A DNA stretch of 64,000 nucleotides from Marinimicrobium agarilyticum DSM 16975 (GTDB lineage: Bacteria; Pseudomonadota; Gammaproteobacteria; Pseudomonadales; Cellvibrionaceae), in the NCBI RefSeq assembly GCF_000423345.1, contig NZ_AUHU01000003.1:62001-126000 (forward strand), given 5' to 3'. Positions within the stretch are counted from its first letter, which is position 1; each line of letters opens with the position of its first letter. Under the pieces are notes generated by a model. The model did not search any database. It was not told the DNA's origin and saw nothing but the letters and a program-made list of their open reading frames with translations. Both the position numbers and the translations under genes were made by a program. Shown here one piece after another: positions 28,458 through 36,596 of this stretch.

Positions 28458-29234
28458 ATGTCTTGTTTCATTGCGAATGCTTCATTGCTGGTGGCGGTGC
28501 GTCGCCTTTCTGTCTCTACTGTCGTGGCGCTGACCCTCTTGCTGGCCGCTTGTGGCGGCGGCGGTGGCTCAGAGAGTTCGCGTCTCGACAATAAAAGCCC
28601 GTATACGGAGAAGCCGTCGAGCGGAAACAGTACGGATGGGGGCACCTCGGGCGAGGGGGCCGGCGATGATGAGGCCGAACAGGACTCCGGTGCTGAAACC
28701 CCCGACTCAAATGCCGGTAACGATACTCCGGACACAGACCGCCCCGGTACAGAAACGCCCGATGAGAGCCCCGGCACCGACTCCGGGGAGAACGTGACCG
28801 GTGACAGCGGTGAAGACACCCCAAATCCTGACACATCTGAGCCCGATGCGGGCGATGACGCCGTCGTTGATGGCGGCGATGCCGAACCCGACACCGGCAC
28901 GGACGAGCCTGATGCCGGTGAGGATTCCGGCTTGATAGAAGAGGTTGTATCGGAAGTCGACGGTGACGTACTTCTGCAGTGGTACCGTCCTCGATTTCGG
29001 GAAAACGGTGACCCCTTGGGTGATGATGAAATCGATGGTTACGAGTTGCGCTATCGCCAGTTGGGAGAAGAAGACTTTCAAACGGTGATTATTGAGGACG
29101 GTTGGGACGAAGAATATGAGCTTGGAAAGCTGGTAGGCAGCTATCAATTCTCGATTGCCGCTTATGATAACAATGGCCTCTACAGTGAATTTGTGAGCCT
29201 TTCCCCTGTGACTGGTTTGCTTGGTTCCCTCTAA
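28458..29234 (+). CDS. Lipoprotein with acidic low-complexity linker and fibronectin type III-like domain
   Basis: A 258-residue lipoprotein (lipobox LAAC, Cys32, then GGGGG). Residues about 40-160 are a low-complexity linker of Asp, Glu, Gly, Pro, Ser and Thr. The C-terminal 90 residues form a likely fibronectin type III domain (VDGDVLLQWYRPR, then IDGYELRYRQLGEEDFQTV, ending YQFSIAAYDNNGLYS). The acidic spacer could hold the domain away from the outer membrane, perhaps through a polysaccharide layer. Not a known named component; its place between the export operon and prsT suggests a surface or matrix role. The start has only a weak ribosome-binding site. Confidence 0.75.
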   Translation: MSCFIANASLLVAVRRLSVSTVVALTLLLAACGGGGGSESSRLDNKSPYTEKPSSGNSTDGGTSGEGAGDDEAEQDSGAETPDSNAGNDTPDTDRPGTETPDESPGTDSGENVTGDSGEDTPNPDTSEPDAGDDAVVDGGDAEPDTGTDEPDAGEDSGLIEEVVSEVDGDVLLQWYRPRFRENGDPLGDDEIDGYELRYRQLGEEDFQTVIIEDGWDEEYELGKLVGSYQFSIAAYDNNGLYSEFVSLSPVTGLLGSL

Positions 29235-29249
29235 AAACCGTCATTTCAT

Positions 29250-29280
29250 GCCGGAGAGTGCACAGCTTCCGCTCTCCGGC
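29250..29280 (+). terminator. Hairpin after the acidic lipoprotein gene
   Basis: GCCGGAGAG / CTCTCCGGC form a perfect 9-bp stem with a 13-base loop, 16 bases past the stop. Only a pyrimidine-rich CTCTCTGTC follows, so termination would be weak or Rho-dependent. Confidence 0.5.
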
Positions 29281-29378
29281 CTCTCTGTCAAATTAACCGG
29301 CATGTTTTAACCACCGCGCCGGCGGCGTATACTTCAGCCAGATCCTCCCAATAAGGTCAATCAGCTGAAGGGACCGCC

Positions 29379-31997
29379 ATGCAGACTCAGCTCCCCCGTT
29401 TAATCCTCACCCTCCTGATCGTGACCACCGCATTGGTCGGTTGCAGCCGGGAAGACAGCACACAACAGGCGCAGGACTACCTCAACCGAGCGGAAGCCTA
29501 CCGTGATCAGGGTCAGTACCGCGCGGCCATGATCGAAATCACCAACGCCATGAACAGCGCGCCCAACGAGGTGCGTTATCCCATCGCGCTGGCGGAAGTG
29601 TACAACGCTCTCGGTGCCGGTCGACGAGCTTCCGAGTTGCTTGAAGAATACATTGACGAACACCCGGGAGCGGTTGCACTACCCCTGGCGGAAGCCTACC
29701 TGATGCAAGGGAAGTTCCTCTCGGCCCAAGAGACCCTCCAGAACTTTACCCCATCCTCGGCCGACGAATCCCGAGAGCTCGCCCTCTACCAAGCGGACAT
29801 TCAACGAATACAGGGTAACCTAGAGGCCAGTGAACAGGCTTACCAGGCGTTGTTGGAAGAGTACCCGGAGGATATGGAGATCAAGCTGAGGCTGGTTGAA
29901 AATCACATCTTTCGCGGCCAGAGCGAGGCGGCGCAAGAGATTCTGACGCGTTTGCGTCAACAGCATCCCGAGGAGCCGGAGCCTCTGCATCTGAGCGCTA
30001 TCGTCGCGCTCCAGACCAATGACCTCGCACGGGCTGAGCGGCTCCTGACGGACGCCCTGATCTATATGCCCGATGCCGATATCATGTTGCCGGATCGTGC
30101 AGCAGTGCTCCAGCTCTTGGCGGAGACACTGACTGCTCAGGGCCGCACCGCCGAAGCGTTGGTGTACCAGAAAGCGTTGGCTGAGGAGTCGCCCGAGTCA
30201 GTTGCCGCCCAGCAGCGGCTTCAGGAAGCGGTGGTGGCGGCGGAAGCCGGTGATTACGACAAGGCCGAGACCATACTCAAAGAGCTGTTGGAAGAGAATC
30301 CCGACAGCCAGTCCGCCGCGCTAATGCTCGGCATGGTGAGCCTGAGCCAGGGCGATTTCGACTCGGCCGAGCCGCTGCTGAGTCGCAGTGTCGACGTAGA
30401 AACAGCGAACACAGACGTTATCCGTGCCACGGTCATGGCTCAGGCGGAAACCGGTAATGCGGAGCAGGCTCTCCAAACCCTGCAGCGCTCGCTCAAGGCC
30501 CGGCCGGACAACGCGGTTCTGTTGTCGTTGTACGGGGTGCTGGCACTGAACACGCCCGAGCTGCAGCAGGAAGGGTACCTCAGCATTCAGAAGGCCCTGG
30601 CGCAGGACCCCCATCGCGGCGGGTTGCGCCTGGCACTGGCCCGCTACCATTTCCAGCGCGGTGAAGTCGAACAGGGCATGGCCCAGCTCAGGACAGCCTT
30701 CAACTATCAGCCGGCGGATTGGGCTGTCACCAACGTTTATATGAATCAGTTGTTGGCACGGGGCCAACTTGATGAAGTCGCAGAGGCGGTCGCCAAATTG
30801 AAGGAGGCCGCACCCAAAGCTCCCGAGACCGCCCTGTTCGAAGCGCAGTACCGCTTTCGTGATGGCAACCAACAAAATGCCATCCGCCAGATGGAAACTC
30901 TCCTGGCTACCGAGCCTGACTATGCCCGCGGCCATGGGGTATTGGCTCAGATGTACCACGAAAATGGCCAGTCAGCGAAAGCCCTGGCTTCGGTTGAGCG
31001 GGTGGTAGAGCTTGAGCCCCAGAATGACCAGGCTTTGAGGGCAGGCGTCGAAATCATTTCCAGTGGTAATCTGTCCCGGTCGCCTCAGGACTGGCTGGCC
31101 AGTGTGGCGAGCGCCACCCCTGCCGCGCGGCCCAATGCGACGGCCCTAAGAGCCATGCTCTACCGGGATGCCGGAAACCTGGAGCAGGCCAGCGAGTTGA
31201 TGAGCGGCTATCGAGGTGAAGAGACCGACTACACCCGACAAGTTACCTCCCTGGTATATCGCGATCGGGCTCGCCAACTGGCGGGAGCCGGTGAATTCGA
31301 TCGGGCTCGAGAGCTTTTAGGTGGGGCGCTTGAGGATTTCCCCACAAGCCTGACGCTGAACCTTGATTTAGTGCGGCTGGACCTTGCTCAGGGCCGCCTG
31401 GAGCAGGCCCGCGTCCTGCTGGACGACCTGCAAGAGCGTCACCCGGGAAATGCCGAAGTCGCCGTCATGAGTGCCCGAGTGACTCAAGCGGAAGAGGGCG
31501 CTGCGGCTGCCTACCGTGAACTGCGAGCCGCCTGGAACGAACAACCCGATAGTGAAATGGCGGGATTATTGCTCGCCTTGGCGCGGGAGCAGGCGCCCCA
31601 GGCCGTCCCCGAAATTCTACAGCAATGGGAGCGTGCGGCGCCCGAGAATCGTGGCCGCCTCCTCTTTATGGCGGAAGAGTACCAGCGCCAGGGTGATGAG
31701 GCAGCGGCCATTACCGCCTACGAGCGGCTTCTGGCAAACAACCCCAACGATGCCATCGCGCTGAACAACCTCGCCTGGATGTTGAAAGAGCGGGATCTTG
31801 ATCGAGCACTGACGTTGGCTGAAAAAGCGGCTGAGCTGCAGCCCAATTCCGCCCCTATTCTGGATACTTACGGTTGGCTGCTGCACCTGAACGGCGATCG
31901 CTCTGCCGCTCTGCGTCAGTTGGAGCGTGCTGTGGAGCTGGCCCCAAACGTGCCCGATATCCAGGACAACCTGAATACCGTTCGAAACGCCAAGTAA
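29379..31997 (+). CDS. prsT: PEP-CTERM system TPR-repeat lipoprotein PrsT
   Basis: An 872-residue lipoprotein (lipobox LVGC, Cys22) made almost entirely of tetratricopeptide repeats, about twenty, e.g. LNRAEAYRDQGQYRAAMIEI near the start and NPNDAIALNNLAWMLKERDL near the end. Length and layout match PrsT (TIGR02917), a constant partner of the exosortase A system together with PrsK and PrsR. TPR superhelices bind proteins; PrsT probably links polysaccharide assembly with sorting in the periplasm. A TATACT (29328-29333) could be its -10. It ends at a clear terminator before the PEP-CTERM gene. Confidence 0.93.
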   Translation: MQTQLPRLILTLLIVTTALVGCSREDSTQQAQDYLNRAEAYRDQGQYRAAMIEITNAMNSAPNEVRYPIALAEVYNALGAGRRASELLEEYIDEHPGAVALPLAEAYLMQGKFLSAQETLQNFTPSSADESRELALYQADIQRIQGNLEASEQAYQALLEEYPEDMEIKLRLVENHIFRGQSEAAQEILTRLRQQHPEEPEPLHLSAIVALQTNDLARAERLLTDALIYMPDADIMLPDRAAVLQLLAETLTAQGRTAEALVYQKALAEESPESVAAQQRLQEAVVAAEAGDYDKAETILKELLEENPDSQSAALMLGMVSLSQGDFDSAEPLLSRSVDVETANTDVIRATVMAQAETGNAEQALQTLQRSLKARPDNAVLLSLYGVLALNTPELQQEGYLSIQKALAQDPHRGGLRLALARYHFQRGEVEQGMAQLRTAFNYQPADWAVTNVYMNQLLARGQLDEVAEAVAKLKEAAPKAPETALFEAQYRFRDGNQQNAIRQMETLLATEPDYARGHGVLAQMYHENGQSAKALASVERVVELEPQNDQALRAGVEIISSGNLSRSPQDWLASVASATPAARPNATALRAMLYRDAGNLEQASELMSGYRGEETDYTRQVTSLVYRDRARQLAGAGEFDRARELLGGALEDFPTSLTLNLDLVRLDLAQGRLEQARVLLDDLQERHPGNAEVAVMSARVTQAEEGAAAAYRELRAAWNEQPDSEMAGLLLALAREQAPQAVPEILQQWERAAPENRGRLLFMAEEYQRQGDEAAAITAYERLLANNPNDAIALNNLAWMLKERDLDRALTLAEKAAELQPNSAPILDTYGWLLHLNGDRSAALRQLERAVELAPNVPDIQDNLNTVRNAK

Positions 31998-32005
31998 TGC
32001 CATAG

Positions 32006-32040
32006 GCCGGCGGAATGACCCGCCGGCTCCTTTCTCTTTT
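32006..32040 (+). terminator. Rho-independent terminator after prsT
   Basis: GCCGGCGG / CCGCCGGC form an 8-bp stem with a six-base loop, followed by a T-rich tract (TCCTTTCTCTTTT). It separates prsT from the sigma-54-driven PEP-CTERM gene. Confidence 0.8.
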
Positions 32041-32120
32041 TCTTTCCCCGCTCACTCAGCCTGACGTCCCTCCGGAATACCTTTGAAATCTCGTCGGAAA
32101 AGCTTACATGAAACCCATTC

Positions 32121-32141
32121 ATAGCTAGTCCGGAAAGCTAT
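32121..32141. promoter_or_regulatory. Candidate PrsR enhancer dyad upstream of the PEP-CTERM gene
   Basis: ATAGCT-N9-AGCTAT is a perfect dyad. Its centre is TCCGGAA, which also occurs at 32071-32077, and as TCGGAA at 32094-32099. GTCGGAAAAGCTTA (32093-32106) partly repeats GTCCGGAAAGCTATA (32128-32142). The cluster lies about 30-100 bases upstream of the sigma-54 promoter, where an NtrC-type activator such as PrsR would bind. Confidence 0.45.
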
Positions 32142-32172
32142 AACTCATTGAATATTAAGGGGAAACATCAGT

Positions 32173-32188
32173 TGGTCCGTCTGTTGCA
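32173..32188 (+). promoter_or_regulatory. Sigma-54 promoter of the PEP-CTERM gene
   Basis: TGGTCCGTCTGTTGCA has the invariant GG and GC exactly 10 bases apart (32174-32175 and 32186-32187) and matches TGGCACG-N4-TTGCA at 14 of the 16 positions, counting the free N4. Transcription would start near 32199, giving a leader of about 70 bases. PEP-CTERM genes are known to be driven by RpoN with PrsK/PrsR, both of whose genes are in this window. Confidence 0.8.
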
Positions 32189-32193
32189 TATGG

Positions 32194-32225
32194 TAGGCCA
32201 AGGCTAGATACGTAACTTTGGCCTA
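32194..32225 (+). promoter_or_regulatory. 5'-leader hairpin of the PEP-CTERM mRNA
   Basis: TAGGCCAA (32194-32201) and TTGGCCTA (32218-32225) are a perfect 8-bp inverted repeat around 16 bases. It coincides with the predicted start of the sigma-54 transcript, so most of the stem would sit at the extreme 5' end of the mRNA. There it could stabilise an abundant message, or at DNA level act as an operator. Confidence 0.6.
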
Positions 32226-32269
32226 AACGCGAGACTTACGAATCATCGTTTCCTCAAAGGACGGACATC

Positions 32270-33061
32270 ATGAAAACTTTTGCGAAATCATTGCTTGCGG
32301 GTGGCATGCTGCTGGCCGCTGGCGCGGTTAACGCCGCCACTATCAACATCGGCATCAGCTACGATGCGAGCGCCGAATCTAACTTCCAGTCTCTGCTGAA
32401 GACGCCTTATGTAACTGAAGACTTCAACAACCTCGGCGTACAGGGCACTGGCGCTGCCAGCTACGCAGGTGGTGGCCAAGCTGGCCAGCAACTGTCTTGG
32501 GTAGATTCCAGCCCGACTTTCAATACCAACGTGGGTACCTTCACGCTGGTTGATGCCGGTCAGACTTTCACCCATGCGGACTTGGCTGCCGACGACGGCG
32601 ATAACCTGAAGATCGAAAGTGACGCCACTGGCGAGTTCTCTCGTGACGTGTTGGGCGCCGACGGCGAACGCGACTTCTGGTTGGACAGTAACGATGCCAA
32701 GAAAGTCACTTGGGACTTCACCTCTGGTGGTGTGGTTGGTACCAACTACGACGCGTTCGGCTTCTATGTAGCGGACCCGTCTGACGTTGCTGCTCAGCTG
32801 ACTCTGCACTTCTCAGATGGCACCTACTCTGATGCGTTGACCATTCCATTCGCACAAGCGAACGGTTCTGTTGGTTATGTAACGGTTAAGAGTGACATGT
32901 CTATCGTCGGTGGTACATTGACCTTCGATAACAGTGCCAGCAACGATGGTTGGGGCATTGACGACGTCACCGTAGGCAAGCTGCCAGAGCCGGGTACCCT
33001 TCTGCTGATGGGTCTGGGTCTGCTGGGCTTGGGCGCTGCACGTCGCAGAGCTGCCAAGTAA
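32270..33061 (+). CDS. PEP-CTERM sorted extracellular protein
   Basis: A 263-residue secreted protein: signal peptide 1-23 (ending GAVNA) and a beta-rich mature part with the repeated phrase type FDNSASNDGWGIDDVTVG. The C-terminal sorting tail has PEP at 239-241, a hydrophobic helix (TLLLMGLGLLGLG) and a basic end (ARRRAAK). The exosortase encoded next door should cleave near PEP and anchor or release the protein into the matrix. AAAGGA lies eight bases before the ATG. Terminated by a strong hairpin, it is a single-gene sigma-54 unit. In related bacteria such proteins support flocculation; that role here is inferred. Confidence 0.93.
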   Translation: MKTFAKSLLAGGMLLAAGAVNAATINIGISYDASAESNFQSLLKTPYVTEDFNNLGVQGTGAASYAGGGQAGQQLSWVDSSPTFNTNVGTFTLVDAGQTFTHADLAADDGDNLKIESDATGEFSRDVLGADGERDFWLDSNDAKKVTWDFTSGGVVGTNYDAFGFYVADPSDVAAQLTLHFSDGTYSDALTIPFAQANGSVGYVTVKSDMSIVGGTLTFDNSASNDGWGIDDVTVGKLPEPGTLLLMGLGLLGLGAARRRAAK

Positions 33062-33081
33062 ACGCTGAGTTCCAGTGTTTG

Positions 33082-33114
33082 AAAAAAGGGCCGGCATTCG
33101 CCGGCCCTTTTTTT
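33082..33114. terminator. Strong (bidirectional) terminator after the PEP-CTERM gene
   Basis: GGGCCGGC-ATTC-GCCGGCCC (33088-33107) is flanked by six A residues on the left and seven T residues on the right, a textbook Rho-independent terminator 20 bases past the stop. Confidence 0.95.
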
Positions 33115-33211
33115 GGCGGGGTGTTTTCATCGTCGTGAGCTAGTAAGCCGCGGGCGCATAACGTATCATCAAAAATAATGATTCATTAACGCATTAGTGG
33201 CCTGTCCCCGA

Positions 33212-34663
33212 ATGGATATCGAGTCATCCCCCAACAAACGCATGATGACAACACAGCGGTACTTTCCGACGCTGATCGCTGGCCTGTGGATTATCTTCTT
33301 CAGCACAACCTTTTCCGACCTGTGGCAGCGCTGGGTTCAGTGGGATGGTGCGCTGGCCCACGGCATCCCGGTTATTGCCCTTTTTCTTGCCCTTCTGTGG
33401 AAAACTGGCCGGTGGCAGCGGCAGCACTGGTTTAAGCCAGCTCTGGAAGCGAGCCTTGCCGCTACCGCCCTTCTTGGCACATCGCTGCTTTGGTTCTTGG
33501 CCTACGCCGTCAACATTCAAATTATTGAACAGCTGCTTTTATTGCCAGCGTTGATATTTACTTACGCCTTGTTGTACGGCTGGAAAACCGTCTTCCATCA
33601 TCGAATACTGCTCTTATTCCCGATTTTTGCCATTCCTATCTGGGGCAGTGTCAATGGCTTGCTGCTTAACGGCGCTAGCTTGGTTGTGGGGGAGCTCGTT
33701 CGGTTGTTCGAAATGCCAGCGCTGATTCAGGGCAATAGCATTTATATTCCTTATGGCCATATCCTGATTGCCGATGGATGTTCGGGGTTGCGCTATTTCG
33801 TCATTGCCTTGACCTTGGCCTATCTGATCGGGTACCTGAATGGCTATCGGGAGCCGAAGCTGCTTTTAACGATGGCGATTGCCGCAACTCTGGGGCTGAT
33901 TACCAACTGGATCCGCATTTTCGTCTTGATCGTCATCGGTTATCACACGCGCATGGAAAGTAGCTTGATGACGGATCATGAGCTCTTCGGGTGGGTACTT
34001 TTCGGGGCTATATGTTTACCTGCTATCTACCTGGCACCGGTACACCGCTACGACAACGCAAGGCCCCTGGCAGGGAAAAGCTCCGGAGCGCTCTCTTTGG
34101 CACCCACTTTTGCGGCTATCGGGGCCATGGCGCTTGGCCCCCTGTTCGGGCTCTTCCTGAACTGGTCGTTCGGAGCCGTTGCCGCTCAAGACTCAAGCGC
34201 GCCGCCTTCTACTCCCCAAGCCGTTATGCCGGTGGCGGTGGCTGCTCCCAAAGGGGGTGAAACACAGATCGAGCGATTGAGGGAGAGTGTTTTTGTCCGC
34301 AAAGATGTTTACCACCGAAACTATCTCGACGAAAAGTTGGTTCCTTACCTGCCGCGCCTCTTCAATCACGAGGTGTGGTTGAAAGTCACAGACGAGGTTC
34401 AGACGATTGGCGGTCATTCCGTTAGTTATCAAATCCTGTCGGAAAAGGCGGGCAACAAGCAGGTGGCTCAACTGCAGTGGTTCAGTGTCGGTGGCCACCT
34501 CACAGCCAGCCGAGTGGAAGCCAAGTTACTGCAGATTCCGGCAACCCTGCGAAGACAAAACACTTTCTCTATTATTACCCTACAAGTTCGCTGCCGCTCC
34601 TCCGATTGTGAACGCGCTCAAAAATTGCTGATCCAACAGGCTGAGCGTGAACTAAACTCTTAG
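33212..34663 (+). CDS. xrtA: Exosortase (XrtA-like) with C-terminal EpsI-like domain
   Basis: Membrane transpeptidase-like protease that recognises PEP-CTERM tails. In the 483-residue form starting at the ATG at 33212, eight or so membrane helices fill residues 10-320. The catalytic residues of the family are present: Cys190 in ADGCSGLRYF, Arg235 in TNWIRIF and His256 in TDHELFG. After the last helix (about 295-315) comes a 160-residue periplasmic domain (KDVYHRNYLDEKLVPYL-like onward) that resembles EpsI, usually a separate gene. A GTG at 33197 and ATGs at 33242 and 33245 are alternative starts; none has a good ribosome-binding site. XrtA subtype is assigned from context (PrsT, PrsK, PrsR, eps genes). 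Confidence 0.9.
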   Translation: MDIESSPNKRMMTTQRYFPTLIAGLWIIFFSTTFSDLWQRWVQWDGALAHGIPVIALFLALLWKTGRWQRQHWFKPALEASLAATALLGTSLLWFLAYAVNIQIIEQLLLLPALIFTYALLYGWKTVFHHRILLLFPIFAIPIWGSVNGLLLNGASLVVGELVRLFEMPALIQGNSIYIPYGHILIADGCSGLRYFVIALTLAYLIGYLNGYREPKLLLTMAIAATLGLITNWIRIFVLIVIGYHTRMESSLMTDHELFGWVLFGAICLPAIYLAPVHRYDNARPLAGKSSGALSLAPTFAAIGAMALGPLFGLFLNWSFGAVAAQDSSAPPSTPQAVMPVAVAAPKGGETQIERLRESVFVRKDVYHRNYLDEKLVPYLPRLFNHEVWLKVTDEVQTIGGHSVSYQILSEKAGNKQVAQLQWFSVGGHLTASRVEAKLLQIPATLRRQNTFSIITLQVRCRSSDCERAQKLLIQQAERELNS

Positions 34664-34678
34664 AAATATGGGCACAGT

Positions 34679-35425
34679 ATGCTGCATAAAGTTATGCGAA
34701 AAATCCGCCGCTGGAGTGGCCGGTTCAGGAAACGTGACCGAATATTTCTGCTGAGCCACATGCGAGCGAACACCAGCCTGTTTGGCCACCTTCTTGGTAG
34801 CAACCCTGGCATAGAAGGGTACTACGAGCTTCACGAAAGCTATCAGCAACCACGCGATCTGGACCATACAAAGAAGAAGTATTATCGTTCACATTGCCCA
34901 AAGGCGGGGGCGACCTACCTTTTCGATAAACTTTTGCACAGCCACCACACGTTGAACGCGAACCTGGTAGGCCCTGAAGACAAACTGGTTGTAATGATCC
35001 GGGAGCCTGGGCCCACGGTCAGGAGCATACTTAAGATCTTCGCCGATAAGCCCGATAGCCAGTGGGCCAATCAACAGGATGCGGAAAGCTACTACGTTGA
35101 GCGCCTGGAGGAACTCGCTCGCCTTTCCGATACTTTCAAAGGCAGGTACTTCTTCCTGAAATCTGAGGACTTGATCGTCGACACGGATCGCACGCTCCTG
35201 GCGTTATCCCGCTTCCTTGAGTTGGATACGCCAATCAGTGAGCGCTACGAGACATTTTCAAAAACCGGACGACGTGGCTTTGGAGACAGCTCCAATAACA
35301 TCGGTTCCGGGAAAATTGTCAAAGAAAAAAATAATGATAGCCAGCGTGTGGAGGTAAGCTCAAGGTGCCATGACGCCTACAAAACCACACTCGAGCTCTT
35401 GGTTCGTAATGCCTATAACGCCTGA
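34679..35425 (+). CDS. Sulfotransferase family protein (1 of 5)
   Basis: A 248-residue PAPS-dependent sulfotransferase candidate. The 5'-phosphosulfate loop equivalent is LLSHMRANTSLFGHLLGSNP (25-44), and the 3'-phosphate region is VVMIREPGPTVRSIL. The first loop lacks the usual Lys or Gly-Thr pair of HxPKTGG types, so activity is less certain than for the four others. It begins 15 bases after the exosortase stop on the same strand and is probably co-transcribed with it. A role in sulfating the exopolysaccharide is inferred from context. Confidence 0.75.
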   Translation: MLHKVMRKIRRWSGRFRKRDRIFLLSHMRANTSLFGHLLGSNPGIEGYYELHESYQQPRDLDHTKKKYYRSHCPKAGATYLFDKLLHSHHTLNANLVGPEDKLVVMIREPGPTVRSILKIFADKPDSQWANQQDAESYYVERLEELARLSDTFKGRYFFLKSEDLIVDTDRTLLALSRFLELDTPISERYETFSKTGRRGFGDSSNNIGSGKIVKEKNNDSQRVEVSSRCHDAYKTTLELLVRNAYNA

Positions 35426-35426
35426 C

Positions 35427-36596
35427 TTACTCAGTGGGCGTGACAACACTTTCAATGATCGCTACAGTCCGATCAATGTGGTGTTGTTTAACTCCCTCAT
35501 GTAGCGGCAGCGTCAAGAAACGCTGGGCGAAGGAAGCCGCGTTGGTTTTCCCCCCCGCCTTTCGCAGGCGATCGGTGAGCACTCCGTCTACACGATCAAT
35601 GGTGTCGCCGTAGAGTTTGGTCGACCCCAGCCCTTCCTCATTCAGCTTCTGGATCAACGTATCCCGCGTTTTCTGGCTCTCGACCAACAGAGGGTAGCGA
35701 AGCAGGCGCTCATTGCTGGCGTCAATCAAAGACGAAAGGGCGTTGATCGTCGATAAGCGGGTTCGATAACGCTTCTCTGCCACGCGCTCGTGAGACCAGT
35801 AGGTCTGAATGTTGGCGGTCAGGAGCTTGCTTTGTCCCGCAGGCAAGGCCCGAATGGCTAAATGTTCGTGATAGCGGGTTTCTCCCAGTTTGAATAAGGG
35901 GTTTCGGGCAAGCGCTTGATAGAGCGAGGGACGAAGCAGTGCGTTGTAAGCGGCACATTTACCATAGTAAAGGCAGCGTTTGGTGAAAGAGCTGGCCCGC
36001 CGGGCGGTCTCAAGCGGAGGGGAGGTGTTCGATACCATCAGTCCACCCCCCAGGAGGTTGACGGGTTTGCCGCGTCCAAAAGAAAACGTCTGGTAGTCTG
36101 AAGTGGTACGTTGCGCGCCAGGTCTGTTGGGGAACCATTGCGCGTTGTCTTCAATGATGGCCGTGAGCTTCGGGTTGACAATCCGGCGAATGGAATCGAT
36201 GGATTCGGGGAGCCCCAAAAAATTGACGGCTATGATCGCTAGTGTGTTGTTGGAGAGTGCATTTTTTAGTGCTTTTTGATCGTAGTGACAGCTGTTCTGC
36301 GCCAGATCACAAATGACCGGCGTAAACCCGGCGTAAAAAGCCGCCGACACCAGATCGGGACAACAATAGGCCGGAATGATTACCTCGGGGGCAGGCACCG
36401 CCTGCCGACGGTGCCTGATATCCAGCAGCGCCAACGCCAGCGCTGACGTACCGGAATCCACCCAACTCAGCACTTTACCGGGAAACAGCGACTGGGCTGC
36501 ACGCCGTTCCAGGGCCGGCCCGCCCTCCACTGAGAGCGCAATGCGGTTGCCCGTCGGAGGCAGAACGCCCCGGATCAGCGAGCGGACGGGGTCCAC
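35427..36596 (-). CDS. DegT/DnrJ/EryC1/StrS-type aminotransferase family protein
   Basis: A 389-residue PLP-dependent enzyme of the sugar aminotransferase family. The phrase SWVDSGTSALALAL is the PLP-phosphate-binding start. VIIPAYCCPDLVSAAFYAGFTPV is the typical strand block, IIEDNAQWFP carries the Asp, and FSFGRGKPVNLLGGG carries the candidate Schiff-base Lys. Such enzymes make amino sugars on nucleotide carriers. The GTG start at 36596 lies inside the end of the upstream glycosyltransferase gene (22-base overlap), implying coupling. The active-site context SFGRGKP differs from the standard SFxxxK spacing, so a non-transaminating relative is possible. Confidence 0.8.
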   Translation of the reverse strand: MDPVRSLIRGVLPPTGNRIALSVEGGPALERRAAQSLFPGKVLSWVDSGTSALALALLDIRHRRQAVPAPEVIIPAYCCPDLVSAAFYAGFTPVICDLAQNSCHYDQKALKNALSNNTLAIIAVNFLGLPESIDSIRRIVNPKLTAIIEDNAQWFPNRPGAQRTTSDYQTFSFGRGKPVNLLGGGLMVSNTSPPLETARRASSFTKRCLYYGKCAAYNALLRPSLYQALARNPLFKLGETRYHEHLAIRALPAGQSKLLTANIQTYWSHERVAEKRYRTRLSTINALSSLIDASNERLLRYPLLVESQKTRDTLIQKLNEEGLGSTKLYGDTIDRVDGVLTDRLRKAGGKTNAASFAQRFLTLPLHEGVKQHHIDRTVAIIESVVTPTE

